Shown: positions 27,663 through 36,496 of the stretch, in pieces | Numbering within the stretch: the first letter of the stretch is position 1 | Layout: each line of letters begins with the position of its first letter | Source: UBA8752 sp042095055 | GTDB taxonomy: Bacteria > Bacteroidota > Bacteroidia > Flavobacteriales_D > Sanyastnellaceae | NCBI GenBank assembly: GCA_042095055.1 | Contig: JBELBZ010000013.1 | Location: forward strand, 1 to 52,693 | Direction: 5' to 3' | Length of the DNA stretch: 52,693 nt | Notes under the pieces: generated by a model | What the model saw: only the letters and a program-made list of their open reading frames with translations | The model's database searches: none | What the model was told of the DNA's origin: nothing | Position numbers and translations under genes: made by a program

Positions 27663-30600
27663 TCAGAATGACATGTTGATGCCCAATGTGAATGCCCGCT
27701 CTTGGGGCGGCGTGAGGTAGGTCACGTTTGGACTCATGTTGCGGTCCTGTGCATTTTCAAAGTCGCGGACAACTTCGGGATCAAGACCAGGGAAGCTGGT
27801 GATTGTAAACAGGTTGGTGACACTGGCGTTGACGCGCAAATTCGAAATGGCGTGCTTTCCCGTTCCAATGGTGGGAACGGTGTACCCCAAGGTGAGGTTG
27901 CGCAAGCGCAAATAGCTGGCATCGAACACAAACAGACTGGTGTTCCACCACGGAAAGCCGCTGGGCAAACCGTAGGTGGTTTCATCCAAGGTCAAGCGGG
28001 GAAAGGTGGCCTCGTCCCCGGGCTGACGCCAGCGGTCTAGAATCTCTGTCCGCATGTTCCAACTTGTAACCACGCCGAGTTGGCGTTTCGAAGAGCTGTC
28101 AAAAATCTTGGCGCCGTAACTAAAGGTGGCCAAGGCGCGCAAATCCCAATTCTTCCAGCGGAAGGTGTTGGTCATCCCGCCCACAAAATCGGGAAGGCCA
28201 TCGCCGACATATTGCCGCTCACTGTTGTCGTAATCAAAGGTCTCATTGCCTGCACGGTCCAAATAGACGGGCAGTCCGGTTTCGGCATCGACGTGAGAGA
28301 ACATCATCAGGTAAAAGCTGCCTACAGGACTTCCGGTGATGACCCGGCTGTCGTTGGTGCCGCCACTGACGGCATCGGGTGTGTAGTTGCCAATGCTCTG
28401 GAGTTCGTTGTAGTTCCGGGCGACATTGAGCTCTGTGGTCCACTGGAAGCCGCCAATGAGGTTGCGGCTCTTTACACTCAACTCCACTCCTCGGTTGAGG
28501 ATTGTCGCCACATTGTCCCAGCGGTTGGTGAATCCGGTGCTCGGCGGGGTGGAGACGTTCATGATGACGTCTTGTGAGAGCTTGTTGTAATAGGCGATTT
28601 CGGTGGTCACCCGGTCGTTCCACAGTCCGATTTCAATGGAAGCATCCACCGTACGGGAAGTCTCCCAACGCAGGTTGGGATTGGCGGGTTGAAGGGGAAA
28701 CAGAATCGGTTGCCCATTGTAGAGGATGCCGTTGTCTGGAGCGCTGTAGGTGCCGAAGCGCGCGTAATCGGGCAGGGCTGCATTGCCGGTTTTGCCCCAG
28801 CTCGTGCGCGCTTTGAGGAAGCTCAAGGTTCCGCTTTCGAACCATGGCTCGTCGCTGACGACCCAGCCGGCACTCAATGAAGGGAAGAACCCATAGCGGT
28901 AATTGCGTCCGAAACGGCTGGACCCATCCACACGGGCCGTTCCTTGGAAGAAGTAGCGGTCTTTGAGGGAGTAGTTGGCCCGCCCGAAATAGGAGAGGAA
29001 GCTGTGCTGAGAAGGATTGTTGACCGTGGTCTGGCCATTGGCCACTTCCAGCAAACTGTCATTGTCAAAAATCGGACCTGTGACGTCGCCAAAACCAATG
29101 CCGTATCCGTAGCTGTCGGTGCGCTGAAACTCTGAACCGGCCAACAGTCCCAGCGAGCTGAATTCCGTCAGGTCCATCTTGTAGTCGGCTGTCAAGCTGT
29201 AGTTCCAGTTCAGAACGTAGTTCGCGTAGCGGTTGGCATTGCCCAAGTCACTGGTCAAGAAAATGCTCGGCGGATTGTAGATGTCTTCGCGGACGTGCAT
29301 GTAGTCGAATCCACCAGAACCCTTGATAAACAGATTGTCCAAGGGGGTCAGGATCAGGCTGGCGTTGTTGATGGAGCGGTTCTCTGTGGTGATCCACGTC
29401 TTGCTTTCGCGCACAGCGACCGGATTTTTGGTGCCGCCCCATTCGTCTTGATAGAGGAAGTAATCACCGGGGAGCCCATTCACAGAGCCGTCGGCGTTGA
29501 ACAGGGTATCGGAGCGGTAGACTGGGTAATACGGCAAAGCGTTGGACATGGCATCGCCCAAGCCGCCGGACCAAGCCGCGTCGATGCGGTTGTTGATGCC
29601 CTGGCTCAAACTCGAAGAGACCATGATCTTGGCCCAGTCGGCGGGTTCAAAGTCTGCATTTAGTCTGCCACTGACGCGCTCATAGCTGTTGCCGATGAGA
29701 TAACTGCCGTTGTCGTCATAGCTCACCCCCGCATAGAGGTTGTAGCCCTCTCCACCTTGACGGGCTCCAAAACTGTAATTGTGCTTGACCCCTGTACCGA
29801 TGGTTTCGTCCACCCAGTCGGTGTTGGTCATCATGGCCTGCTCAAATGCAGACTTCCGGGATTCTGGGCTGTCTCCTGAAGAGGTGAATCCAGGAAGCCA
29901 GACGTATCCAGTCCCGCCGTCATTTTCCCAAGCCTCTTGACGGAGGGTCAAGTATTGCTCGGTATTGAGCATGTTGGGGAGGGAAGCGGGGTTGGAGAAG
30001 CCGGCACTGCTGCTGAATTCGTACGAGGTTCCAGCTTGACCCCGTTTGGTGGTGATCAAGATGACGCCATTGGCTCCCCTGGAACCGTAGATTCCTGTGG
30101 CGGCGGCGTCTTTGAGGATCTCCACAGATTCAATGTCATTGGGGTTGATGGTGGCGAGCGGGTTGTTGTTCATCGCCCCACTGTTTCCCCGGAGGAAGTA
30201 ATTCTGCGTAATGGGAATGCCATCGACAACATAGAGGGGGTCGCCCGCAGCCGAAACGGAGGCCACGCCACGCACCCTGATCAAGCTTCCGGCACCGGCA
30301 ACACCTGAACTTTGGCTGACTTGAACGCCTGCGGCTTGGCCTTGCAATGCTGCCTCAAAGCTGGGGGTGCGCACCGCCGTGATTTCCTTGGCATCAATCT
30401 GCGCGATGGATCCAGTCACCTCCTTTTTGCGTTGAACGCCATATCCGATCACCACAACATCGTCCATGAGAACAGCATCGGTTTCCAAGGAGACGTTGAC
30501 CGTGCGGGTTTGACCAGCAGCCAATGTCACCTTTCGGGTCACCTTGATGTAGCCGACAAAGCTGAAACTGATGGTGTGTTCGCCTTGGCCCAGAGGCAGG

Positions 30601-30779
30601 CTATAGCGTCCATCCATGTCGCTGGAAACACCGCGGGCTCCGCCATTGGCTACAACGGTGGCACCGGGCAGAGGGCTCCCGTCCTCGTCTGTGACTGTCC
30701 CCGTAAGGGTCTGTGCCGAAATGCCAAAAGACAACAGCACACCTGCGAGGGCGAAAAAGCTCGAAATAGTTCGGTTCAT
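27663..30779 (-). CDS. SusC/RagA-family TonB-dependent outer-membrane transporter
   Basis: A 1038-residue transporter that imports oligosaccharides with energy from TonB. The start is placed at MNRTISSFFALAGVLLSFGISAQ (ATG 30779). The longer frame upstream runs into the preceding GH13 gene. Order: signal peptide; carboxypeptidase-regulatory-like domain (LTGTVTDEDGSPLPGATVVANG); TonB box region (DDVVVIGYGVQRKKEVTGS); plug (VRGVASVSAAGDPLYVVDGIPI, IYGSRGANGVILITTKRG); then a barrel ending in FTLGINMSF. Size is typical. Partner SusD follows immediately. Substrate is inferred as starch or maltodextrin from flanking GH13 and GH65 genes. A motif shared with two neighbouring promoters lies 45 bases upstream of the start. 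Confidence 0.93.
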   Translation of the reverse strand: MNRTISSFFALAGVLLSFGISAQTLTGTVTDEDGSPLPGATVVANGGARGVSSDMDGRYSLPLGQGEHTISFSFVGYIKVTRKVTLAAGQTRTVNVSLETDAVLMDDVVVIGYGVQRKKEVTGSIAQIDAKEITAVRTPSFEAALQGQAAGVQVSQSSGVAGAGSLIRVRGVASVSAAGDPLYVVDGIPITQNYFLRGNSGAMNNNPLATINPNDIESVEILKDAAATGIYGSRGANGVILITTKRGQAGTSYEFSSSAGFSNPASLPNMLNTEQYLTLRQEAWENDGGTGYVWLPGFTSSGDSPESRKSAFEQAMMTNTDWVDETIGTGVKHNYSFGARQGGEGYNLYAGVSYDDNGSYLIGNSYERVSGRLNADFEPADWAKIMVSSSLSQGINNRIDAAWSGGLGDAMSNALPYYPVYRSDTLFNADGSVNGLPGDYFLYQDEWGGTKNPVAVRESKTWITTENRSINNASLILTPLDNLFIKGSGGFDYMHVREDIYNPPSIFLTSDLGNANRYANYVLNWNYSLTADYKMDLTEFSSLGLLAGSEFQRTDSYGYGIGFGDVTGPIFDNDSLLEVANGQTTVNNPSQHSFLSYFGRANYSLKDRYFFQGTARVDGSSRFGRNYRYGFFPSLSAGWVVSDEPWFESGTLSFLKARTSWGKTGNAALPDYARFGTYSAPDNGILYNGQPILFPLQPANPNLRWETSRTVDASIEIGLWNDRVTTEIAYYNKLSQDVIMNVSTPPSTGFTNRWDNVATILNRGVELSVKSRNLIGGFQWTTELNVARNYNELQSIGNYTPDAVSGGTNDSRVITGSPVGSFYLMMFSHVDAETGLPVYLDRAGNETFDYDNSERQYVGDGLPDFVGGMTNTFRWKNWDLRALATFSYGAKIFDSSSKRQLGVVTSWNMRTEILDRWRQPGDEATFPRLTLDETTYGLPSGFPWWNTSLFVFDASYLRLRNLTLGYTVPTIGTGKHAISNLRVNASVTNLFTITSFPGLDPEVVRDFENAQDRNMSPNVTYLTPPQERAFTLGINMSF

Positions 30780-30823
30780 GAATCGGTAGAGGTGTCTACG
30801 TTGAATGCGAATGTAAAACCGGT

Positions 30824-30838
30824 GTGTCAAAGGGACAC
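30824..30838 (-). promoter_or_regulatory. Operator-like motif upstream of susC
   Basis: On the minus strand it reads GTGTCCCTTTGACAC, a GTGT-N7-ACAC palindrome with a TCCCTTTG core resembling the TAnnTTTG -7 box. It matches the site before the NUDIX regulator at 13 of 15 positions and a weaker site before the large GH13. It probably lies in the susC promoter. Confidence 0.5.
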
Positions 30839-30856
30839 GCAGAACTGCCGGCCGCC

Positions 30857-33649
30857 TCAATCGCGGTTCAACCAATAGGCAGCGGTGCTGTTTGCGCCCT
30901 GCGTCAACCTCACCAGGTATGGGCCTGTTGGCAATGCATGTGGGAGGGGAATGGCTGCCATTCCCGGGGCACATGCAATCTCCACAACGCAGCGGCCAGT
31001 CAGGTCGAAAATGGAAACGGTACCCTGCGATGCCGCGGGAGAGTGCAGCACGAGTTGGGCAGCAGATCCAGGGTTGGGAACCACAGAGAAAGCGGCAGGT
31101 TGTCGGGCTTCCTCAATGGCCAAAACATTGTCTGGTGTATCGAGGGCAACATCGGTCCACAGGTGGTATTCCCCCGGTCCAAAATCAAATGCGGCATCGA
31201 GGTCTGACACTTCGATCGAGGCACCAGTGAAGTAGTCATGCCAAGTTCCTGTATGCTGGAAACCAGGGGTCATGGACAAAGGCGTCACCTGGAAATTGCC
31301 CGCCACCACGACGTTCATTTGCTCGCCATTCAGTTGGAGCCGTTTGCCAAAGCCCCACACGTCCCAATTGAAGTCGGTGGTTTGGAAAACGGGATGGTCG
31401 CGCTTGAGGGCCGACAAGGCCGACATGATTTGGTACACACGGTAGCGCGCTGGCATTTCACGGTAATCCCACCTGACAGGCTTGGCCACTACGCGACAGT
31501 CTTCGCTGATGGTGACACCGTCGCTGCAGGTATTGATGGAATAATCGTACCCCAATTCACCGAATTGCCAGATCATTTTGGGGCCGGGCAGGGGGATGTT
31601 GAAACAGGCGGCCAACTCAATGCGGCCCAGAGCGGTCTCCAAATCCGTGATGCTGTACCCTCCGTTGCCATTGCCGAACTGCAGATTCTTGTACATGAGG
31701 CGTTCCTCGTCGTGGCTTTCGGCATAACTCACAGAGCGTGGGTGGTTCCATCCGCGCTCTTGCCAACTGGCCCAAGCCAGGTTGGATCCGTATCCCATAG
31801 AGGCTTCTTGGTAGTCGTGTGTCACGTTGGCCCACGTCATGAAACCGAGGTCGCTCAGCGCCTTCTCCTCGTTGTTGTCCGTCCAATGCTCCAGAATCAT
31901 GTAGAAGTCGGAGTCCTGCGACCAGACATGACTTCCATAGTTGGCCCAAAGGTCAATCCTGTCTTGGTCGTAGCTGCCTCCAGTGCCGTTCCAAGTGAAC
32001 CCTTGAGAAAGGTCCCAACGGTAGCCGTCAACGTGAAATTCTTCACGCCAAAAATCCATGACGCGTTTGGTGAAATCCTGGGTGGCCTCCGCCTGGTGGT
32101 CGTAGTCAAAAAAGAAGTCGACGCCATTGGGTGGAGCGACGGTGTTAAAGAAGGGGTTGTTGGCCGCAGGAGCATTGTTCTGCCACCACATCAGGATTTG
32201 AGGGTTGGGCCAATCGCTGTGGTTCATCACCATGTCCAAAATCACCGCGATTCCGCGCTCATGGCACGCGTTGACCAACTCCTGCAGTTTGGCTTTAGGG
32301 CCATACGCCTTGTCTACCGCGAAATAAAAGGAGGGGTTGTACCCCCAACTGTCGTTGCCGTTGAACTCATTGACAGGCATCAGCTCCAAGGCGGTGATGT
32401 TCAGGCCAGCCAAGTAGTCGAGGGTGTCGATGATAAAATCAAAGGTGCGTTCGTCGCTGAAGTCGCGCACCAGCAATTCGTAGATGACGAGGTTTTCTTG
32501 TGCAGGGCGCTCAAAATCGCCATCGGTCCAATCAAATGCGGGCGCACCTGTTTGAAAAACACTCACGGGCGCCTGGTTGGTCAACCCGACAGGGAAGTCG
32601 ATCAGAAAGGGATATGTGGATTGGGGGATCCAAGGGTCGTTCCAATAATCCAGTTGCTTCTCCGCATACGGGTCGGGAAAGCGATCGTCATTGGGCATGA
32701 CGTGGTATTGGTAGCGGTATTCCTGCGTGGGATTGAGTCCAGTCAATTCAATCCAAAACCGGTCTCCATCAGGCGTCACATTCATCATGAAGTTTTCCTG
32801 CAGCTCCCAGTTTGTCAGGTCACCGACAAAAAACACATGGCTTTTGCCGGGTGCAAAAAGCTGAAGCACCATGGAAGCGCCGTCTTCCGAAGGATTCAAC
32901 CCGTCTTGAGTGCCGGCTGGCGCTGGGGCCGTGTTGGACGACCCGGGAAGCACCAGGACTTCGGTGGTGACCACGGCTGAATTGCTGCCATTATCGGCGT
33001 GAAACTCGATGTTATAGGTACCCGGATTTTCCGGATCGAACACGTGGCTGAGTTGCACCGCATTCAAAGCCGAGGCCAAAGTGTCTCCATTGCTGATAAA
33101 ACTCAGGGCGGCGGCCTCTGTTGCTGTTGCCTGAAGGACAATGCCTTCTCCCAAAACGGAGAGTGCGTTGTCAGATTGAGGCTGCAAAAAAACCGCAGAA
33201 AAACTGCCGTCGCTCAGCGGCAAGAAAATGTCTCCACCATCGGTGTCCCTTCCAACGGCTGTTCCGCTTCCGTTCCGAAAGACCATCGCCAATTGTTCCG
33301 CAGTGACGTTTCCAGGTAAACCAAAAAAATCAGCAATCGTTTGGCCTCCAAAATCATAGCTCCACAAATCAGTTCCCACATAATCCATGACCCATTCAGG
33401 ATCGGTGCTTGCCCAAGGCATGTTGACGTATTGCCAATCGTTGGGGGAGGAGCTTGCAGATGTGATGAGGCCTGTGTGAATGTATACGGGGATGACGCCG
33501 GAGAGCTCGCCGTTGCCTTGCGCAGCATCGTAATACAGGGTCACCTGGTCATCAGAAGAAGGGAAGGGCGGCTCAGTCCAGACGACTTGCGCTTCTGCAG
33601 ATAAAGACACGGCGGCCAGCAAGGCAGCAACAATCCATCGTAAGGTCAT
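30857..33649 (-). CDS. T9SS-secreted glycoside hydrolase family 13 alpha-amylase-type enzyme
   Basis: A 930-residue secreted enzyme. ATG 33649 begins the signal peptide (MTLRWIVAALLAAVSLSAEAQ). Two N-terminal beta domains are followed by a CBM48-like domain (MVLQLFAPGKSHVFFVGDLTNW). The GH13 barrel has ITALELMPVNEF, ILDMVMNHSD (region I), VDGYRWDLSQGF with nucleophile D546 (II), MILEHW with acid/base E587 (III) and YAESHDEERLMY (IV). The PF-like GYNPSFYFAVDKAYG block recalls branching-enzyme/pullulanase-type members. A C-terminal beta domain and T9SS sorting domain (FSVVPNPGSAAQLVL...GPYLVRL) end it. It opens the minus-strand glucan locus, 77 bases before susC. Extracellular cleavage of starch or glycogen is inferred. 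Its promoter overlaps the end of the regulator gene. Confidence 0.88.
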   Translation of the reverse strand: MTLRWIVAALLAAVSLSAEAQVVWTEPPFPSSDDQVTLYYDAAQGNGELSGVIPVYIHTGLITSASSSPNDWQYVNMPWASTDPEWVMDYVGTDLWSYDFGGQTIADFFGLPGNVTAEQLAMVFRNGSGTAVGRDTDGGDIFLPLSDGSFSAVFLQPQSDNALSVLGEGIVLQATATEAAALSFISNGDTLASALNAVQLSHVFDPENPGTYNIEFHADNGSNSAVVTTEVLVLPGSSNTAPAPAGTQDGLNPSEDGASMVLQLFAPGKSHVFFVGDLTNWELQENFMMNVTPDGDRFWIELTGLNPTQEYRYQYHVMPNDDRFPDPYAEKQLDYWNDPWIPQSTYPFLIDFPVGLTNQAPVSVFQTGAPAFDWTDGDFERPAQENLVIYELLVRDFSDERTFDFIIDTLDYLAGLNITALELMPVNEFNGNDSWGYNPSFYFAVDKAYGPKAKLQELVNACHERGIAVILDMVMNHSDWPNPQILMWWQNNAPAANNPFFNTVAPPNGVDFFFDYDHQAEATQDFTKRVMDFWREEFHVDGYRWDLSQGFTWNGTGGSYDQDRIDLWANYGSHVWSQDSDFYMILEHWTDNNEEKALSDLGFMTWANVTHDYQEASMGYGSNLAWASWQERGWNHPRSVSYAESHDEERLMYKNLQFGNGNGGYSITDLETALGRIELAACFNIPLPGPKMIWQFGELGYDYSINTCSDGVTISEDCRVVAKPVRWDYREMPARYRVYQIMSALSALKRDHPVFQTTDFNWDVWGFGKRLQLNGEQMNVVVAGNFQVTPLSMTPGFQHTGTWHDYFTGASIEVSDLDAAFDFGPGEYHLWTDVALDTPDNVLAIEEARQPAAFSVVPNPGSAAQLVLHSPAASQGTVSIFDLTGRCVVEIACAPGMAAIPLPHALPTGPYLVRLTQGANSTAAYWLNRD

Positions 33650-33680
33650 GGGCTGGGAATGTGAAGGTTGAAAAAAACCG

Positions 33681-33695
33681 TTGTCGAATTTACAC
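33681..33695 (-). promoter_or_regulatory. Operator-like motif upstream of the large GH13 gene
   Basis: On the minus strand it reads GTGTAAATTCGACAA. It contains TAAATTCG, a good -7 box variant, 35 bases before ATG 33649. It agrees with the NUDIX-gene site at 11 of 15 positions, so it is the weakest of the three copies. Confidence 0.4.
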
Positions 33696-33696
33696 C

Positions 33697-34431
33697 TCAA
33701 TCCTGTTGACGGTAGGTGTACAATTGGGCCGGCTTGTGCAAAACGCCCGCCTGTTTCTCGTCCAAGGCGACCACCTCCGCCATGCGCTTGACGTTTTTGC
33801 GGAAGTTCCTTTTGTCCAAGGTTTTCTCCAAAATGATCTCGTGTAGCCTTTGCAGTTGACCCAAGGTGAACTTTTCAGGCAACAGTTTGAAGATGATGTT
33901 CCGGTGGACCACATCTTCTCGCAACTTCTCCAGTCCGGCCTGAACGATGGTGTTGTGGTCAAAAGCCAGGGTGGGGATTTTGTGCAGCGGGCACCATTCT
34001 GCTTGGCTGGCAAAGCTGCTGGGTTTGGGGAGGTAATCCGCCAAAGCCACCAAACTGTAGTACCCCACTGTGACCACACGGCGGTCGGGATAGCGGCGCA
34101 TTTTGGTCAGCCACTCCTTGTCTTTTTCGTCGAAAACGCGGTCCGGCGCCCCAAACGTGTAAAACTGTTTGAGGTAGATGCCCTTGATCGAGGTGAGGTT
34201 GGACAAAATGCGGGCGGCCGCTTCATCCAGTCCTTCCTCCATGAGCACGAGGTCGCCTGGCACAGCCATGTGAAAACGGCCTTCATCCACATTCTCTCCC
34301 GGCAATCCCTGGCGAATCAGCAGGACCTGCAGGTCTTCTCCATCAAAACCAAAGACGACATTGTCAACGCTCACATCAAAAGTGAGGGGACGACGGGCTG
34401 CTTCGAACGAGGCTGAGGAGGTGGTGTTCAT
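33697..34431 (-). CDS. NrtR/AraR-like NUDIX-domain transcriptional regulator
   Basis: A 244-residue regulator with an N-terminal NUDIX fold and a C-terminal winged helix. The NUDIX box is degenerate: GDLVLMEEGLDEAAARILSNLTSI lacks the RE..EE core, so hydrolase activity is unlikely and ligand sensing is expected, as in NrtR-type repressors. The C-terminus FTLGQLQRLHEIILEKTLDKRNFRKNV with a final KPAQLYTY is the characteristic winged-helix part. Bacteroidota relatives include sugar regulators such as AraR. ATG 34431 is used because the NUDIX domain begins soon after it. It sits between the glucan locus and the divergent pfkA operon. A palindrome overlapping its own presumed -7 box suggests autoregulation. 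Confidence 0.85.
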   Translation of the reverse strand: MNTTSSASFEAARRPLTFDVSVDNVVFGFDGEDLQVLLIRQGLPGENVDEGRFHMAVPGDLVLMEEGLDEAAARILSNLTSIKGIYLKQFYTFGAPDRVFDEKDKEWLTKMRRYPDRRVVTVGYYSLVALADYLPKPSSFASQAEWCPLHKIPTLAFDHNTIVQAGLEKLREDVVHRNIIFKLLPEKFTLGQLQRLHEIILEKTLDKRNFRKNVKRMAEVVALDEKQAGVLHKPAQLYTYRQQD

Positions 34432-34438
34432 AGGCGAC

Positions 34439-34459
34439 TTGGTGTCAAAAGTACACCAA
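34439..34459. promoter_or_regulatory. Palindromic operator candidate between the NUDIX regulator and pfkA
   Basis: A perfect seven-base inverted repeat, TTGGTGT-N7-ACACCAA. Read on the minus strand, its centre contains TACTTTTG, an exact TAnnTTTG -7 box 14 bases before the regulator ATG. On the plus strand it lies directly upstream of the presumed pfkA promoter. Similar motifs precede susC and the large GH13. NrtR-family operators are typically palindromes of about this length. Confidence 0.6.
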
Positions 34460-34482
34460 TTTCTAAACGGCACATCTCTCGC

Positions 34483-34490
34483 TACCTTCG
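34483..34490 (+). promoter_or_regulatory. Presumed -7 box of the pfkA operon
   Basis: TACCTTCG, one base from the Bacteroidota TAnnTTTG box, lies 14 bases before ATG 34505. A poor -33 candidate (TTTC at 34460-34463) is 19 bases upstream and abuts the palindrome. Confidence 0.4.
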
Positions 34491-34504
34491 CCGTCCCTTA
34501 TCTG

Positions 34505-35485
34505 ATGAGCAAAATTGAACGCATCGGCGTCCTGACAAGTGGAGGCGACGCCCCAGGAATGAATGCTGCCATTCGCGCGGTAGTGCGTTGTGCAGTATTC
34601 CATGGCATAGAAGTGTCCGGAATTTTTCAAGGCTATGAAGGCCTGATTTCCGGTGATTTAAAGCGGTTGCATGCCAGGAGTGTGGCCAAGATTCTCGGCC
34701 GTGGAGGTACCATCTTGAAGAGTGCGCGATGCATGGATTTTCACGAACCTTCAGGTCGGGCCAAAGCGGCTTCTGTGCTGCTTGAAGCCAAGGTAGACGC
34801 CTTGGTGGTCATTGGAGGAAACGGCACTTTTACGGGCGCCCAGAAGCTGGCCGAAGAGCACGACGTAAGAGTGGTGGGCATCCCCGGGACCATCGACAAC
34901 GATTTGGCCGGTACCGATTACACCATTGGGTACGACACTGCCACAAATACGGTCGTGGAAGCTGTCGACAAAATCAGAGATACGGCGAGCAGCCACAACC
35001 GGCTGTTTTTTGTGGAAGTGATGGGGCGCGACAGCGGCTACATTGCGCTGAAGACCGCCATTGCGACAGGGGCCATCGCGGTCATGACACCTGAAGCGGG
35101 CATGAATGTAGAGGACCTGGTCAACATCCTCGAGCGGGGTGAAGAGTCCAACAAAACGAGCAGCATTGTCATCGTTGCAGAAGGTGACACCAATGGCGGC
35201 GCCATGGAGATTGCAGCCAAGGTTCACGCCAAGTACAACAAGTACGACACAAGGGTGACCGTGCTCGGTCACATCCAAAGGGGAGGCGATCCAAGCTGCT
35301 TCGACCGCGTGCTGGCCAGCCGCCTTGGTGTTGGCGCAGTGGAAGCGTTGCTCAGCGGCCACACTGCCGTCATGGCAGGCATGGTCAATGACGAAGTCGT
35401 ATACACGCCCTTCCCCGAGGCGATCAACAGAAAGAACAAAGGGCTCGACGAAGAACTGCGCGTGGCCCAGATCCTGAGTATCTGA
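34505..35485 (+). CDS. pfkA: 6-phosphofructokinase
   Basis: A 326-residue enzyme converting fructose-6-phosphate to fructose-1,6-bisphosphate. Landmarks are LTSGGDAPGMNAAIRAVVR, GIPGTIDNDLAGTDYTIGYDTA, FVEVMGRDSGYIAL and VLGHIQRGG. Gly in GIPGTIDND and the Gly after N106 point to ATP rather than pyrophosphate use. Oddity: the metal-site motif GGDG reads GGNG here (N106, codon AAC at 34820-34822), where the E. coli enzyme has Asp103 for Mg-ATP. One base change would restore Asp. ATG 34505 is chosen by homology. The longer frame overlaps the regulator gene. It heads a tight row of gapA, a sugar kinase, pgmB and GH65. Confidence 0.92.
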   Translation: MSKIERIGVLTSGGDAPGMNAAIRAVVRCAVFHGIEVSGIFQGYEGLISGDLKRLHARSVAKILGRGGTILKSARCMDFHEPSGRAKAASVLLEAKVDALVVIGGNGTFTGAQKLAEEHDVRVVGIPGTIDNDLAGTDYTIGYDTATNTVVEAVDKIRDTASSHNRLFFVEVMGRDSGYIALKTAIATGAIAVMTPEAGMNVEDLVNILERGEESNKTSSIVIVAEGDTNGGAMEIAAKVHAKYNKYDTRVTVLGHIQRGGDPSCFDRVLASRLGVGAVEALLSGHTAVMAGMVNDEVVYTPFPEAINRKNKGLDEELRVAQILSI

Positions 35486-35506
35486 ACATAGAACATTACA
35501 TAGACC

Positions 35507-36493
35507 ATGACCAAAGTTGCCATTAACGGATTCGGCCGGATCGGCCGTTTGTCCTTCCGACAGCTCCTCGCCAAAGAGGGCGTTGAAGTATGCGCCATCA
35601 ACGATTTGACCAATGTTGAGACCTTGGCCCACTTGCTCAAGTACGACAGCATTCACGGCCGCTTCCCTGGGGAAGTGACGGTCGAAGGTGGCCACCTCGT
35701 GGTCAACGGAAAAACCATCCATGTGAGTGCAGAACGCGATCCAGCTGCTCTGCCTTGGGCCAAGTTGGGCTGCGATGTGGTGGTGGAGAGCACCGGTGTG
35801 TTCCGCGATGCAGCGGGTGCGGGAAAGCACCTGACAGCAGGCGCCAAAAAAGTTGTGATTTCTGCACCTGCGAAAGGCGACATCAAAACCGTCGTTTTGG
35901 GGGTCAATGACGACATCATCACCCCCGAGGACACCATCATGTCCAATGCCAGCTGCACGACAAACTGCTTGGCACCCATGGCGAAGGTCCTGAACGACAA
36001 CTTCGGCTTGGTCAAAGGGTACATCACGACCATCCACGCCTACACCTCTGACCAGCGCATCCAAGATGCACCGCACTCAGATTTGCGCCGCGCACGTGCC
36101 GCGGCCATGAGCATGATTCCCACCACCACAGGCGCTGCCGTGGCGGTAGGCCTCGTACTCCCCGAGCTCAAAGGCAAGCTTGATGGTGTTGCCGTGCGCG
36201 TTCCAACTCCAACAGGTTCCTTGACGGACCTCGTGGCTGAGTTGAGCCGTGACGTGACCGCAGAAGAAGTCAACGCAGCCCTGAAAGCTGCAGCGGAAGG
36301 TCCCATGAAGGGCATTCTCGAATACACTGAGGATCCCATCGTCAGCGTAGACATCGTGGGGAACACCCACAGCAACATTCTCGACGCAGGCATGACTTCA
36401 GCCCAAGGCAATATGGTGAAGCTGTTCGGTTGGTATGACAATGAAATGGGGTATTCCAGCCGTGTGGCCGACCTCGTTCAACGCATTGGTTGA
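35507..36493 (+). CDS. gapA: Glyceraldehyde-3-phosphate dehydrogenase, type I
   Basis: A 328-residue glycolytic enzyme oxidising and phosphorylating glyceraldehyde-3-phosphate. The Rossmann start VAINGFGRIGRLSFRQLL with AINDLT indicates NAD preference. The active-site block is SNASCTTNCLAPMAKVL (catalytic Cys), and IHAYTSDQRIQDAPHSDLRRARAAAMSMIPTTTGAA contains the catalytic His region. WYDNEMGYSSRVADLV closes the catalytic domain. TSDQ and APHSD replace the common TNDQ and VPHKD, conservative variants. It follows pfkA by 21 bases and precedes the kinase by three, so it belongs to the same operon. Confidence 0.96.
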   Translation: MTKVAINGFGRIGRLSFRQLLAKEGVEVCAINDLTNVETLAHLLKYDSIHGRFPGEVTVEGGHLVVNGKTIHVSAERDPAALPWAKLGCDVVVESTGVFRDAAGAGKHLTAGAKKVVISAPAKGDIKTVVLGVNDDIITPEDTIMSNASCTTNCLAPMAKVLNDNFGLVKGYITTIHAYTSDQRIQDAPHSDLRRARAAAMSMIPTTTGAAVAVGLVLPELKGKLDGVAVRVPTPTGSLTDLVAELSRDVTAEEVNAALKAAAEGPMKGILEYTEDPIVSVDIVGNTHSNILDAGMTSAQGNMVKLFGWYDNEMGYSSRVADLVQRIG

Positions 36494-36496
36494 TTT

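Noticed and set aside
31238..32980. 580-codon open frame antisense to the large GH13
   Set aside because: Shadow of the amylase gene; no domain or signal sequence, and the sense strand carries all GH13 motifs.
34751..36076. 441-codon frame antisense to pfkA and gapA
   Set aside because: It crosses two clear glycolytic genes and their spacer, with His/Cys-rich meaningless translation.
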